A stretch of DNA of 64,000 nucleotides from an uncultured Eubacteriales bacterium (GCA_934675165.1 CAKUPP010000003.1:32221-96220); one strand, 5' to 3'. Positions 53,828 through 63,666 are shown, counted from the first letter of the stretch. Notes: generated by a model from the letters alone, not told the origin. Numbers and translations: made by a program.

Positions 53828-54026
53828 TAGCTTTTACATTAAAATTACATTTAACTCCACAAATAATATTACAGTGCAAAATTGCAATAAATCAGCAGTA
53901 ACACAAACATATTTAGTAACAAAATATACACAAATAGAATAAATAGTTACATTTTTTGCCGTAAAAAGCAGCAGCTATTGTTATGAGTTTGTTAAAATCA
54001 ATCAAAGCGCTTTAATTTAAATTATT

Positions 54027-54632
54027 TTATTCAATTTCATTTCTGCCTTTTAAAGCACGAGATAAAGTTATTTCATCAGCGTACTCAAGCGATGCACCTA
54101 CCGGGACACCATAAGCCAAACGTGTTATTTTTATTCCAAAAGGTTTTAATAATTTTGATATATACATAGATGTAGCTTCGCCTTCTACCGTAGGATTTGT
54201 TGCCATGATAATTTCTAAAATTTTTTCAGATTTTATTCTTTCCAACAATTCTTTTATGCGTATTTGGTCTGGCCCAATTCCGGAAATAGGGGATAACGTT
54301 CCATGAAGCACGTGATACAAGCCTTTAAACTCTTGTGTTTTTTCAATTGCGCCGACATCTCTTGGATCTTCAACAACGCATATTATGGACTTGTCACGAA
54401 AATCATCTTCACATATACTGCAAATTTCTTTATCCGTAAAATTGCAACAATTTTTGCAATAATGAATATTATTTTTGGCGTCTATTATTGCGTTTGCAAA
54501 ATCTAAGGCTTTTTCTTTGGGCATTTTTAAAACTGCGTAGGCGAGTCGCTTTGCTGTTTTGCTGCCTATACTTGGCAGTCTTTCAAAACTTTCTGAGAGT
54601 TTTTCAAGTGGAGTAATTAAATATTTATCCAT
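54027..54632 (-). CDS. recR: Recombination protein RecR
   Basis: 201 residues. N-terminal helix-hairpin-helix (SFERLPSIGSKTAKRLAYAV), zinc finger CKNCCNFTDKEICSIC (~58-73), Toprim domain (CVVEDPRDVGAIE; ATNPTVEGEATSMYI), and the end LARAL-like SRALKGRNEIE. Loads RecA with RecO. Last in the SRP RNA-dnaX-ybaB-recR block, same as in B. subtilis. Confidence 0.96.
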   Translation of the reverse strand: MDKYLITPLEKLSESFERLPSIGSKTAKRLAYAVLKMPKEKALDFANAIIDAKNNIHYCKNCCNFTDKEICSICEDDFRDKSIICVVEDPRDVGAIEKTQEFKGLYHVLHGTLSPISGIGPDQIRIKELLERIKSEKILEIIMATNPTVEGEATSMYISKLLKPFGIKITRLAYGVPVGASLEYADEITLSRALKGRNEIE

Positions 54633-54634
54633 GA

Positions 54635-54973
54635 CTAAAACAGTCCCGGTATATTTATTTGACCAGAAATTTTTTGCATAGCTTCATCTTTTTCAGTGTT
54701 AGCCGCTTTTATTGCTTCATTTATAGCACCTTTTATTAGATCTGCTAACATTTCTGTATCTTCAGGGTCGACTATTTCTGGTTTTAAATCTATGTTAATT
54801 ACTTCTAATTTTCCATTCACAGTTACTTTTGCAGCTTCTCCTCCTGCAGTGGCTGTGTATTGCTTTTCTTCTAATTCGGCAGTTATTTTTTCCATTTCTG
54901 CTTGAGCTTGTTGTGCTTTTTGCGCTATTTGTTGAATATTGTTCATCCCGTTTTTTGGTAATCTTACGTTCAT
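54635..54973 (-). CDS. ybaB: YbaB/EbfC nucleoid-associated protein
   Basis: 112 residues. Typical: NNIQQIAQKAQQAQAEMEKI at the start and GGEAAKVTVNGKLEVINIDL in the sheet. DNA-binding dimer of uncertain role, always between dnaX and recR. AAGGAGG-like site before the ATG; two bases from recR. Confidence 0.94.
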   Translation of the reverse strand: MNVRLPKNGMNNIQQIAQKAQQAQAEMEKITAELEEKQYTATAGGEAAKVTVNGKLEVINIDLKPEIVDPEDTEMLADLIKGAINEAIKAANTEKDEAMQKISGQINIPGLF

Positions 54974-54992
54974 AAAAAATCCTCCATTTAAA

Positions 54993-56498
54993 TTAATTTG
55001 TTTTTATATTATTTTCTTTTGCTTTTTCAATAAGTTCATCTAGTGGATCTTGTACTTTTTGAGAAACATATGGCCCTAAATTATAGTGCCGACCTGTAAC
55101 TTTTTTTATTATTTCTTTTAAAACTGTTCTGTGAGAAGAATTTCTGAGAAGTTCAAAAGCTACTGAATTTTTTGAATCTATGAGTAAGTAATTTTTGTTT
55201 TCGTATGCTTTGGAGTCCTTCAGTGAAATATAAAGCGACTTGAGTCCTTTTTCACTTTCTAAAAGATTCAATATTTCAGGCCACTGCTTAAAAGCATTTT
55301 CGTGATTATCTAGCGATAGCGCAGTGGGTGCGGCTACTTCTGGAAAAGTAGTTGAAATTTTTGAATTGCTCTTTGGAAGAAATTTTTCCGAAACTTCTTT
55401 TAATGAATTGCTTGTATTAATTGTTGTTACTGCAGTTTCAGAAACTGAATTGCACAGTTTTACCGCCGTTACTTCCATTTCGAGTTTGGGTTTTGAACCA
55501 GAAGTGATATTTTTATATGCTTTTCGCAGTGTGTCAATGTAAAAAATAATTTTTGAAATATCTATTTTGGATGCATCAAATAAATTTGAATTTTTATGTG
55601 ACGTTTCATTTAATTTTTCAATCATTATATCCCTAAAACAAAACATCAGTTCTTCGCAAAATCTTACCATATTTTTTGATTGTTTATATACATCATCGAT
55701 TATCTCTATGCATTTTTCTGTTTTGTTTGAAACAATTGCATCTACAAAAGGGTGAAGGTACGAAGATCCTGAAATGCCCAATATGTTCTTTACATCTTCT
55801 TCAGTTATATTGTTTTGACAAACATTTGCACACTGGTCAAGTATTGAGAGAGCATCCCTCACAGCTCCGTCTGCTGCATTTGCTATTATACTCAAAGCCG
55901 CATCTTGTGCTTCTATTTTTTCTTGATTACAGATATATCTCATTCTGTTTTGAATATCATCTGGAGATACTCTGAAAAAATCAAAACGCTGACACCGTGA
56001 CAGTATTGTTAGCGGAATTTTGTGTATTTCGGTTGTTGCTAATATAAAGATTACATGTGCAGGTGGTTCTTCTAAAATTTTTAAAAATGCATTAAAAGCA
56101 CCAGAAGATAGCATATGTACTTCATCCACAATGTAAACTCTGTATTTTCCTTTGGTTGGGGAGAATACAACTTCTTCACGCATAGAACGTATATTTTCAA
56201 CGCTATTGTTACTGGCTGCGTCTATTTCAACTATATCCATAAGTGAGTCTGACTCGGTTTCGGTACACAACTCACACTTTCTACACGGCTCTCCATTTAT
56301 CGGATGTAAGCAGTTCACAGCTTTTGCAAAAATTTTAGCGCAAGTTGTTTTTCCAGTGCCGCGACATCCCGTAAACATATATGCATGCGAAATTCTGCCA
56401 AGGCTTATTTCTTTTTTTAATGTTTCTGTTACATGAGACTGACCTATTACTTCATCAAAAGTTTTTGGGCGCCATTTTCTGTATAATGCTTGATACAA
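54993..56498 (-). CDS. dnaX: DNA polymerase III subunit gamma/tau
   Basis: 501 residues, clamp loader. MYQALYRKWRPKTFDEVIGQ, Walker A FTGCRGTGKTTCAKIFAKAV (~43), zinc ligands in CRKCELC, Walker B YIVDEVHMLS, sensor ATTEIHKIP and LSRCQRF. Domain III, then a short tau-like C-terminus (~370-501). Directly downstream of the SRP RNA. Confidence 0.95.
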   Translation of the reverse strand: MYQALYRKWRPKTFDEVIGQSHVTETLKKEISLGRISHAYMFTGCRGTGKTTCAKIFAKAVNCLHPINGEPCRKCELCTETESDSLMDIVEIDAASNNSVENIRSMREEVVFSPTKGKYRVYIVDEVHMLSSGAFNAFLKILEEPPAHVIFILATTEIHKIPLTILSRCQRFDFFRVSPDDIQNRMRYICNQEKIEAQDAALSIIANAADGAVRDALSILDQCANVCQNNITEEDVKNILGISGSSYLHPFVDAIVSNKTEKCIEIIDDVYKQSKNMVRFCEELMFCFRDIMIEKLNETSHKNSNLFDASKIDISKIIFYIDTLRKAYKNITSGSKPKLEMEVTAVKLCNSVSETAVTTINTSNSLKEVSEKFLPKSNSKISTTFPEVAAPTALSLDNHENAFKQWPEILNLLESEKGLKSLYISLKDSKAYENKNYLLIDSKNSVAFELLRNSSHRTVLKEIIKKVTGRHYNLGPYVSQKVQDPLDELIEKAKENNIKTN

Positions 56499-56524
56499 AC
56501 GTTACCCCTCGCTTTAAAAATATT

Positions 56525-56682
56525 TCGTGTAATCTAACATACAGCCAATGAACTTACTATATCGCACGAAACATATTGCTTAATGCTGCTCGGTTCCCCG
56601 CCTGACATGGTTCACAATCATTCGCCGTATAGCGCCCACCGGGCTGCATGTTAAATTACACGCCCATTTGGTCACTCGATTT
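56525..56682 (-). ncRNA. ffs: Signal recognition particle RNA, short form
   Basis: On the reverse strand the domain IV hallmark reads GTGAACCATGTCAGGCGGGG then AACCGAGCAGCATTAAGC, the Ffh-binding tip and asymmetric loop. The two ends pair over 18 bases (56527-56544 with 56644-56661, two G-U), giving a rod of about 135-155 nt. No room for an Alu domain is seen, so it is shorter than the ~270-nt RNA of B. subtilis. Followed by dnaX in the same order as in Bacillus. The 5' end is set from the promoter. Confidence 0.88.
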
Positions 56683-56688
56683 AAATTT

Positions 56689-56717
56689 ATTATACACTAT
56701 GCAGTTAAAAAAATCAA
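56689..56717 (-). promoter_or_regulatory. SRP RNA promoter
   Basis: Reverse strand TTGATT, 17 bases, TATAAT, ending a few bases before the RNA. Confidence 0.75.
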
Positions 56718-56898
56718 TAACAAATTTAGTGCTCACAACAAAAACTAATCGCTTTTTTGCCAGCTTTGTTACCTTTTATGTTGTAGGTGGTGGGATTTTC
56801 TAATTTTGTAACATATCACTGTTAAGCCTATATTATATTTTCAAAAACAAATATTATCATTTATGTCAAAAATACTTCCGATATTTTGCAAATGTTTA
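56718..56898. other. Intergenic region after fic
   Basis: 180 A/T-rich bases downstream of fic (reverse) and upstream of the SRP RNA promoter. No gene and no strong hairpin seen. Confidence 0.4.
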
Positions 56899-57630
56899 TT
56901 ATAATAATAAATTTTTATATTGGTCAATGCTTAAATCTAAGATCATTTCATAAAATGATTCCAAATTTCCTGTAGTATGGTATTCATCTAATGTTTCATA
57001 ATATTTTAATCTATTGAATTTTTTAATATTTATAGCTAAAAAATTATTTGCAAGTAATTGATAATTCATTATTAATCGAGAAGTCCTTCCGTTACCATCT
57101 TCAAATGGATGTATTTTAACAAATTCTGCATGAGTATATGCTGCTAGTTTTACACTATTATTTTTATACTTACTGTTAAGCGTTCTCCAAAATTCTTTTA
57201 TCTGATTATACATCTCATTTGGAAGAGGTGGCTTATGTTTTGCACCTTTAATCCAAACCTGCACGTTTCTATAAATCCCACCTGTAAATATATTATCCAT
57301 CAATATATTGTGGATAGTTTTTGTTATTGCTTCGTTTAAATTTTTCTTTTCATTGATACATTCTTTTACATAATTAAAAGCGTTGTGGTGATTTATTACT
57401 TCATATATTTCCCTGAGGGATTTTTCTCCAACTGATATTTTATCGTCTAAAATTGTTTTAACTTCCTGTAATGTTAATGTGTTTCCTTCAATAGCGGTTG
57501 ATTCGTGAGTATATTCTATTTCAAAATTTTCTAAATAATTTTTGAATGCATACGAAGAATTGTACAAGTTACTTTTTAAAAATTTTTCTCTTAAATCGAG
57601 CAATATATTGTATTTATCTTTCACACACAT
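56899..57630 (-). CDS. Fic-domain protein with N-terminal inhibitory helix
   Basis: 243 residues. The Fic motif HPFEDGNGRTSR (~169-180) is complete, so nucleotide transfer (usually AMP onto a protein hydroxyl) is expected. The inhibitory motif is STAIEGNT (~40-47, S/TxxxEG/N type), placed before the Fic core, so it is a class II self-inhibited protein. GGAGG lies before the ATG, and a TGA-TATAAT -10 lies at 57645-57650 on the reverse strand. No antitoxin gene adjoins. Could modify an internal or host target. Confidence 0.9.
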   Translation of the reverse strand: MCVKDKYNILLDLREKFLKSNLYNSSYAFKNYLENFEIEYTHESTAIEGNTLTLQEVKTILDDKISVGEKSLREIYEVINHHNAFNYVKECINEKKNLNEAITKTIHNILMDNIFTGGIYRNVQVWIKGAKHKPPLPNEMYNQIKEFWRTLNSKYKNNSVKLAAYTHAEFVKIHPFEDGNGRTSRLIMNYQLLANNFLAINIKKFNRLKYYETLDEYHTTGNLESFYEMILDLSIDQYKNLLL

Positions 57631-57835
57631 CGCCTCCTGCAGTTATTATATCATAGTTTAATTAATATAACCATCTGCTTTTGGTTATTCGTCTTAAAAG
57701 ACTTGAAAAACTATTGGGGTTGTTATCATATAGTGCGTTTTTTGTTAATTTATAATTTAGTTTACATATTTGGATGGGGTATGTTTGCATTCAGTTGATG
57801 AGTAGATTTGGCCACTTGTTTTTTATATAAAAATA

Positions 57836-57864
57836 TTGAAATTTGTCAAAAAATATATTATAAT
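57836..57864 (+). promoter_or_regulatory. Promoter of the small secreted protein gene
   Basis: TTGAAA and TATAAT with a 17-base spacer. Confidence 0.6.
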
Positions 57865-57947
57865 AATATTATTAACAAAAATAAATAAAATATATTACAT
57901 ACTAATTAAATATTATATATTTACTAAAAATGGAGGAAAATTTTTAT

Positions 57948-58502
57948 ATGAAAAAAATTAAAGCAATGAGTTTACTACTATCTTTAAGTTTTGTGTGTGT
58001 CGGGAATCAAATGTATGCATCTGCGGTTGGCAGGTATCGGCGTCCTGTAGTTAAAGGTTCTGCACAAAATTTTAATTTCCCAACTGATGATCCAGATGTA
58101 GAAAGTGCAACAGTGCTGTTTCGAGATATTTTAATATCTAGAGTAATTTCTAAAAATACTGAAGAATTGACAAAAAAATTTATAGATTTCGTTAATTTTG
58201 TTAATGGTATGCGTGAAAATAGTAAAAAATATGTTAGTACTGTAATATTGTCAAGCCCAGTGACATCTGTTATATCTAATGCATCAATTTCTACCGATCT
58301 TAAAGTTATGATGACAGGAAGTTTTTTGTCTAGAATCTACAGCAATATAGATTCGGTTGAATGGGATGTTGACGTAAATAATTATAAAGGTACACTTAAC
58401 CTTCATATGAAAAACATTCCCGCGGATGTAAAAATAATGATTGCGAGTTTGCGTACTAATGTTGTTCAGATACAAGGTAATAAAATTTCTTATTCTTTTT
58501 AA
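57948..58502 (+). CDS. Secreted protein of unknown function
   Basis: 184 residues from ATG 57948; an ATG at 57930 is in frame but overlaps the GGAGG ribosome site. Signal peptide MKKIKAMSLLLSLSFVCVGN with cleavage after YASA. The mature part has a helical section (SRVISKNTEELTKKFIDFVN) and a beta-rich end (WDVDVNNYKGTLNLHMKNI). No Cys after the leader, no family recognised. Own promoter and terminator. Confidence 0.65.
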   Translation: MKKIKAMSLLLSLSFVCVGNQMYASAVGRYRRPVVKGSAQNFNFPTDDPDVESATVLFRDILISRVISKNTEELTKKFIDFVNFVNGMRENSKKYVSTVILSSPVTSVISNASISTDLKVMMTGSFLSRIYSNIDSVEWDVDVNNYKGTLNLHMKNIPADVKIMIASLRTNVVQIQGNKISYSF

Positions 58503-58521
58503 TTTTAGAGAATTTATAGAT

Positions 58522-58552
58522 GCCATCGACTGGCAGTAGTTGGTGGCTTTTT
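58522..58552 (+). terminator. Terminator
   Basis: GCCATCGACT pairs with AGTTGGTGGC (two G-U), 6-base loop, five T. Confidence 0.8.
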
Positions 58553-58583
58553 AAAATAAATGGTTAAAAAATATTAAAATCAC

Positions 58584-58612
58584 TTTACGGTTTGAAGGAA
58601 AAATGTTATAAT
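58584..58612 (+). promoter_or_regulatory. Promoter of the giant coiled-coil gene
   Basis: TTTACG, 17 bases, TATAAT with extended TGT. It leaves a 5' leader of about 260 bases in which an upstream in-frame stretch (58774 on) is open but lacks a ribosome site. Confidence 0.5.
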
Positions 58613-58878
58613 ATATTCACAGGATATTAAATTAAGATGATGTAATGAGTAGAAAATTATTATTGTAGGTTATGAGATAAGTAGTTTTAGTAGTACTGAG
58701 TTTTTTGACATCAGAAAGGTGTTGATAACATTTAAACTATTTTGAATAACGAAAAAGGATTTCACATCGATGAGTGATTCTAAGAAAAGTAAATAGAGCT
58801 TTTGACTTAGTTAACCACAAATTGAAAGTAAAAAATTTTGTATGTGTACTATATTTTAATATGATTGGAGAAAAAATT

Positions 58879-61800
58879 GTGAATAAAAAATTATTAGCAG
58901 CGATTATAAGTGGAAGTATGTTGGCAGCTCCACCTTTGGCAGTTGAAGCAGAAAAAGTGAATTCAAGCAAAAAGTCTTCTAATGCCACTTCAAAAGTAAA
59001 GAAAATAGTTATTGGTGCAGGAATAGTTGGTACATCAATAGCAGGCGCCGTTTTGGTAGCGCGAGAATTGATTCAAGGACAATCTCCGGTATCTGCTTGG
59101 TTACAAAAAGAAGGAAAATCTTTTGTGCAAACACTGAAGATGTTATTATCTGAACCAGTATTAAATCAATTACCAGAGAATCCGGAAGTTGTGGCGCAAG
59201 TACTGGATAACATGCCAAACGATGCGGCGTTGGATCAATCACATAAAGGACCATTAGGTTTGAAACTAGGTTTGAAACAAAAACAAAAAATAATACCAGA
59301 TGCGAAATTAGTGCCGAATCAATCACAAAAAGATTTAGATGATTTGACACAAAAATTTGAAGAAATACCAGTCGAAAAGGTAGAACAATTACAAAAAATT
59401 ATACAGGCATTAGAGGGGAAAACAGAATCAGACGAAGGTTTAGAACGATTGAAAGAAATTTTACAAATTCTACAAATGCAAAAATCAGCACAACAAGTCA
59501 TAAAAGAGATAGAAACATGTAGATCGAGATTACTACAACTACCACAAACACCGCAACCACAAAAAGAAGTAAATCTAAAAGAGGAGAACCCAGAATTAAA
59601 AATAAAACAAGATCCACCAGCATCAGATCTAGTGACAGGTGACAAATTTTTACAGTTGTTAGGTTCGTTACAACGAGTTACAAAAGAGTTAAAAACATGT
59701 AGATTGAAATTACCACAACCACCACAAACACCACAACAACTACAACAACTACTACTACAACTACTACCACAAACACAAAAAGAAGTAAATTTAAAAGAGG
59801 AGAACTCAGAACTAAAAATAAAACAAGACATATTAAATCCACCAGTAACAGATCTAGTGACAAATGACGAAGCAAAACAAAAATTTTCACAGCTGTTAGG
59901 TTCGTTACAACAAGTTACAAAAGAGACAGAAACATGTGTACCGAAATTACCACAACTACCACAATTACCACAACTACCGCAACTACCACAACCACAAAAA
60001 GCAGTAAATCTACCAGCATTAGATCTAGTGACAGAGGAATCAACAACGGAGCCAACGATGGAATCAATAAGGAAAAAAGTGGAATTTGATCTAATCGATG
60101 ATCCAAATGATATGATTAACGCAATAGAACTGATGGAATCAAAAGGTGGAGAAAAATCAAAAGAAGAAATTGCCAAAAAAAAGAGAGAAGCAGAGAAAAA
60201 AAAGAATGAAATTTCTAAAGAAGAAGACACTAAATTAGTAGAAAAACGGATGTTGGACTTAAGAAATTCGTTATTTAAAAAAAATATTGAATGTGTACCA
60301 AAACCGAATTCGATACCTGATCTAATGTTACAGTTAAGAACATTGGATGATTTTCCCATGCGAAAAGAAATAATAGAAAATTGTATAGCATACCCACTAA
60401 CGCTAATACTTGAGCAAACAAGTGATGAGGAGTGGAAATCCGTTTTGGAATTACTGAGCGAAATAAACGAACAAGTTCAAAAGCAAGCTCAAATAGTGTT
60501 ACTAAAACAACCGGAAAAATCACCACAAGAATTAGCTTTAGAATTGAAAAAATTTCATGACCCAACAAAAAAATATCTTTCACTCTTATCAGGACATTTA
60601 CGATTAATACGTTCGCATGCATCACTTATAATAGCAATAATAGAAAACAATAAATTTCTAGAAAGTGGAAACGCAGATGTGCTAACAAAAATCGAAGCAT
60701 ATTACCGTCATATGGAAGATGATTTATTGTCGGCAAAAGTAGAGGCACGAGGATTAATACGGGTAATAGCGGCAGAGAATGTACAAGTGTTGGAAGATAA
60801 ATTAATCCAGGAAAGAGAAGCTGTACAAAGAGTAGAAGACACAGAACAACTGCTAGAGGAAAAATTGAATCAAGCAAAAAAAGATGTACAAATATTAAAA
60901 GTGGGAACAACCGAAGAAAAAGACGTGTTAGACCAAACAAAAACAAGTGTACTAAAATTAGGAAATGAAACTGGACAAGGAGAAAGAGTGAAAAATGTAC
61001 AAGCAATAGAAAATGAACTAGTTGAAATAGAAGGTGTTAAATCTGAACTAGGAGATACATTATACCTTACGCGAGCATTAGACAATATGAAAACAGATAT
61101 AATCTCGGGGAAAGAAAAAGCACAAAAATTAATGCTAACAATAGCAAGGGAGAACATATCAAGTCTGAAAGAACATATAGAAGGTATAAAAAAATTGCTG
61201 ATCCAGCTGATACAAGAAATAGAAGAGCAAAAAAAACAACGAAAACGACTAGATCAAGAACAACAAGAACAACGAAAACAGCAATATCAACAACGTGTAA
61301 AAAGGTTAGAAGAAATATTGAATCAAGCAGAAGAAGATCTACAAATATTAGAAAATGGAGCAACCGAAGAGGAAGATGTGATAAATCAAGCAGAAACACG
61401 TGTACTAGAATTAGGAAGTAAAATTAGGACATATAGACAAATATCAAACGTAGGATATATGCAATATATAAAAGAAAGGATAGCTAAAGCAAAAAGTCTT
61501 AAATCTGAAATAAAAGCGGAACTACGCAACATGCAAGGATTAAAAGAAAGTGCACAGGTGATAATTCAAAAATTGGATCAAATACGTAGACCTGAGAAAT
61601 TGGATCAAGCACAGAGTTCTGCGGAATTGGATCAAACACCGAAACCTGTGGATATATTAATAGATCTAGCGAAAGAAAATGACAAAAAAACAAAAGATGA
61701 TGCGCAAAAATTAAAAAAAGAGTTGGAAGAAGCAAAAGAATACGTGAAAGTACGGAGGAATGCATTATCACTAAAATTAGCACTAGAACTAGCAAATAAA

Positions 61801-63666
61801 CAAGAGACAAGAAAAGATGCAGACATATTAACGAACGTGGTTGCACTAATACTAGGCAATATAGATGCAGATGAACGAACCCAAATAATAGAAAAAGTAT
61901 CAGAATATATACCAAATGAAGAAGTACAAATAGAAAAATTAAATCGAATACACGCAGAAATGCTTGATTTTGAACAAGAACGAAATTTAGCAGCAGAGTT
62001 TTACAGGCAAAAGCGTAATATACCTGAAGAAAACACCATGGCCGTGATGCAAGCAGAGATGCAGATATTCGCACAAAAATTGATGTTAGCGCATGCGCGA
62101 GTACGTACATTAGCATTGTTACGTTCATCAAATAAAAAATTAGAACAAAAAAGAATAGAGTCATTGCAACGAGTACAATCAGAAATAAACGCCTTAAAAC
62201 AAGAATTGGAAATGGAATTAAAATATGTATCAGAGCAAGTGCAAGAATACGTAAGAGATCAAGTGCGAGAGCCAATAAATGCAATAGAGTACGAGTTAGC
62301 ACAATTATTAGGATCACAAGAGGAATTGAAACAAGCGACAACATCAACAGCATTAATAGTAAAACATTCATTATCATTAATGCAAAGATTAAATGAAAAA
62401 CTAACAAAAAATAGTAAAAAGCAACAGTTAGAAAAAAGGCTAGCAGCAGTAGAACAGAAACTAAAACAAGCACTAAATTTAATGCCGCCATTGACAGTAA
62501 AACAAATACTAGAAGAAGCACAAAAAGAAGCACAAAACTTAGAAAAACTACTAGCAGAAATTTTAAGCGAAGCAGCGAAAGATGAAAAAAAGTCATTTGA
62601 AAAAAGAAATGGATATGTGTTCTTACTACAAGCACAAGACTTAGAAAAACAATTAGCAGCGGAAATAAAACAAGCATTGGAAAAAGAATCAAATCAAGGA
62701 CAAAGATCGAATCAAGAACAAAAATCGACAGAGGAATTGAACCAAGGACAAGAAACAACGGAGGAATTGAGTACAGAACGAATGTTAAAAATAAAACTAG
62801 CAATAGCACAAAAAAAAGAATCAGAACAAGAATTAAAAAACGATTTGAATTCATCCCTTGCACGTATATTAACACAAATACATGTACTAGAGCGAGAATG
62901 TAAACTGAAAGAAGCAATAAAAAATTTATTGGATAAAACGAGGAAAGGAATAAAAGGAAAGATACAAGACGAAGCGATTGATCAAGTGATTACACAACAA
63001 AAAGAACAGAAAATCACACTATCTAATTTAAAATATTCGCAATGTCAAGCGCAAGAACTAACACAAAACGTAATAGATGGACAAAGTCAAAATAAAAATC
63101 AAGTACAAAAAACAGACATTGTACAGTTAGTAGAAGAAATATCGAAAGCAAAATCACAAGAAGACATAAGGGGAATACTAAAAAAAGTAAGGCAAGGATG
63201 CAACTTGAGTAACGTATGTGAATTAATAGATAATCTAAAAAAAGAAATAGAACAAAAAAAATTAGCAGTACAAAAACTTAAACAAAAAGAAAACAGTAAC
63301 ACAGCAGAAGAATCCACGCGAAAATATTTACCGAATCAATATCAATTTCACACAGCTTATTGTAAACTGGATCAAAAAGTAACAAAAGAAAACCTATCAA
63401 GAGAATCGTTTGTTGCAGGAACTGTAGTGGATGCGATACAGCAAGAAATAAAAAAATTAGAAACACAGAAATCGATGGATACACTAGCACAATTACGAAT
63501 AATTACATTATATGGTGATTTGCAGCGAGCGAAAGCGCAAGAGCGTGAAATAAATCGCTTAGAAGCATGGGCAACAAATGGTATGTCGAAGAAACAAACC
63601 CGATTGCTCGATGATATAATACAACGCCACGATTCACTACAGTACGATACGCTGATTTACAATTGA
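58879..63666 (+). CDS. Giant secreted coiled-coil protein
   Basis: About 1595 residues from GTG 58879, chosen because TTGGAG lies eight bases upstream and the product starts MNKKLLAAIISGSMLAAPPL with a VEA cleavage site. The frame is open from 58774. A second hydrophobic segment (IVIGAGIVGTSIAGAVLVAR) follows at ~40 and may anchor it. Next comes a Pro/Gln-rich part with a ~72-residue repeat present three times (KEVNLKEEN, DLVT, FxQLLGSLQxVTKE, PQLPQ). Then come about 1200 residues of almost unbroken helix: Glu/Lys/Gln-rich, few Gly, two related blocks (EEKLNQAKKDVQILK and EEILNQAEEDLQILE). No enzyme motif, no sorting signal. Codons end in A far more than in housekeeping genes. Probably a surface or host-interaction fibre; inference. 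Confidence 0.75.
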   Translation: MNKKLLAAIISGSMLAAPPLAVEAEKVNSSKKSSNATSKVKKIVIGAGIVGTSIAGAVLVARELIQGQSPVSAWLQKEGKSFVQTLKMLLSEPVLNQLPENPEVVAQVLDNMPNDAALDQSHKGPLGLKLGLKQKQKIIPDAKLVPNQSQKDLDDLTQKFEEIPVEKVEQLQKIIQALEGKTESDEGLERLKEILQILQMQKSAQQVIKEIETCRSRLLQLPQTPQPQKEVNLKEENPELKIKQDPPASDLVTGDKFLQLLGSLQRVTKELKTCRLKLPQPPQTPQQLQQLLLQLLPQTQKEVNLKEENSELKIKQDILNPPVTDLVTNDEAKQKFSQLLGSLQQVTKETETCVPKLPQLPQLPQLPQLPQPQKAVNLPALDLVTEESTTEPTMESIRKKVEFDLIDDPNDMINAIELMESKGGEKSKEEIAKKKREAEKKKNEISKEEDTKLVEKRMLDLRNSLFKKNIECVPKPNSIPDLMLQLRTLDDFPMRKEIIENCIAYPLTLILEQTSDEEWKSVLELLSEINEQVQKQAQIVLLKQPEKSPQELALELKKFHDPTKKYLSLLSGHLRLIRSHASLIIAIIENNKFLESGNADVLTKIEAYYRHMEDDLLSAKVEARGLIRVIAAENVQVLEDKLIQEREAVQRVEDTEQLLEEKLNQAKKDVQILKVGTTEEKDVLDQTKTSVLKLGNETGQGERVKNVQAIENELVEIEGVKSELGDTLYLTRALDNMKTDIISGKEKAQKLMLTIARENISSLKEHIEGIKKLLIQLIQEIEEQKKQRKRLDQEQQEQRKQQYQQRVKRLEEILNQAEEDLQILENGATEEEDVINQAETRVLELGSKIRTYRQISNVGYMQYIKERIAKAKSLKSEIKAELRNMQGLKESAQVIIQKLDQIRRPEKLDQAQSSAELDQTPKPVDILIDLAKENDKKTKDDAQKLKKELEEAKEYVKVRRNALSLKLALELANKQETRKDADILTNVVALILGNIDADERTQIIEKVSEYIPNEEVQIEKLNRIHAEMLDFEQERNLAAEFYRQKRNIPEENTMAVMQAEMQIFAQKLMLAHARVRTLALLRSSNKKLEQKRIESLQRVQSEINALKQELEMELKYVSEQVQEYVRDQVREPINAIEYELAQLLGSQEELKQATTSTALIVKHSLSLMQRLNEKLTKNSKKQQLEKRLAAVEQKLKQALNLMPPLTVKQILEEAQKEAQNLEKLLAEILSEAAKDEKKSFEKRNGYVFLLQAQDLEKQLAAEIKQALEKESNQGQRSNQEQKSTEELNQGQETTEELSTERMLKIKLAIAQKKESEQELKNDLNSSLARILTQIHVLERECKLKEAIKNLLDKTRKGIKGKIQDEAIDQVITQQKEQKITLSNLKYSQCQAQELTQNVIDGQSQNKNQVQKTDIVQLVEEISKAKSQEDIRGILKKVRQGCNLSNVCELIDNLKKEIEQKKLAVQKLKQKENSNTAEESTRKYLPNQYQFHTAYCKLDQKVTKENLSRESFVAGTVVDAIQQEIKKLETQKSMDTLAQLRIITLYGDLQRAKAQEREINRLEAWATNGMSKKQTRLLDDIIQRHDSLQYDTLIYN

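Noticed and set aside
61499..62917. 472-residue reverse-strand Leu/Val-rich ORF that looks like a membrane protein
   Set aside because: Antisense of the Glu/Lys/Gln coiled-coil gene; A-rich sense codons give Leu/Phe/Val on the other strand. No start signal.
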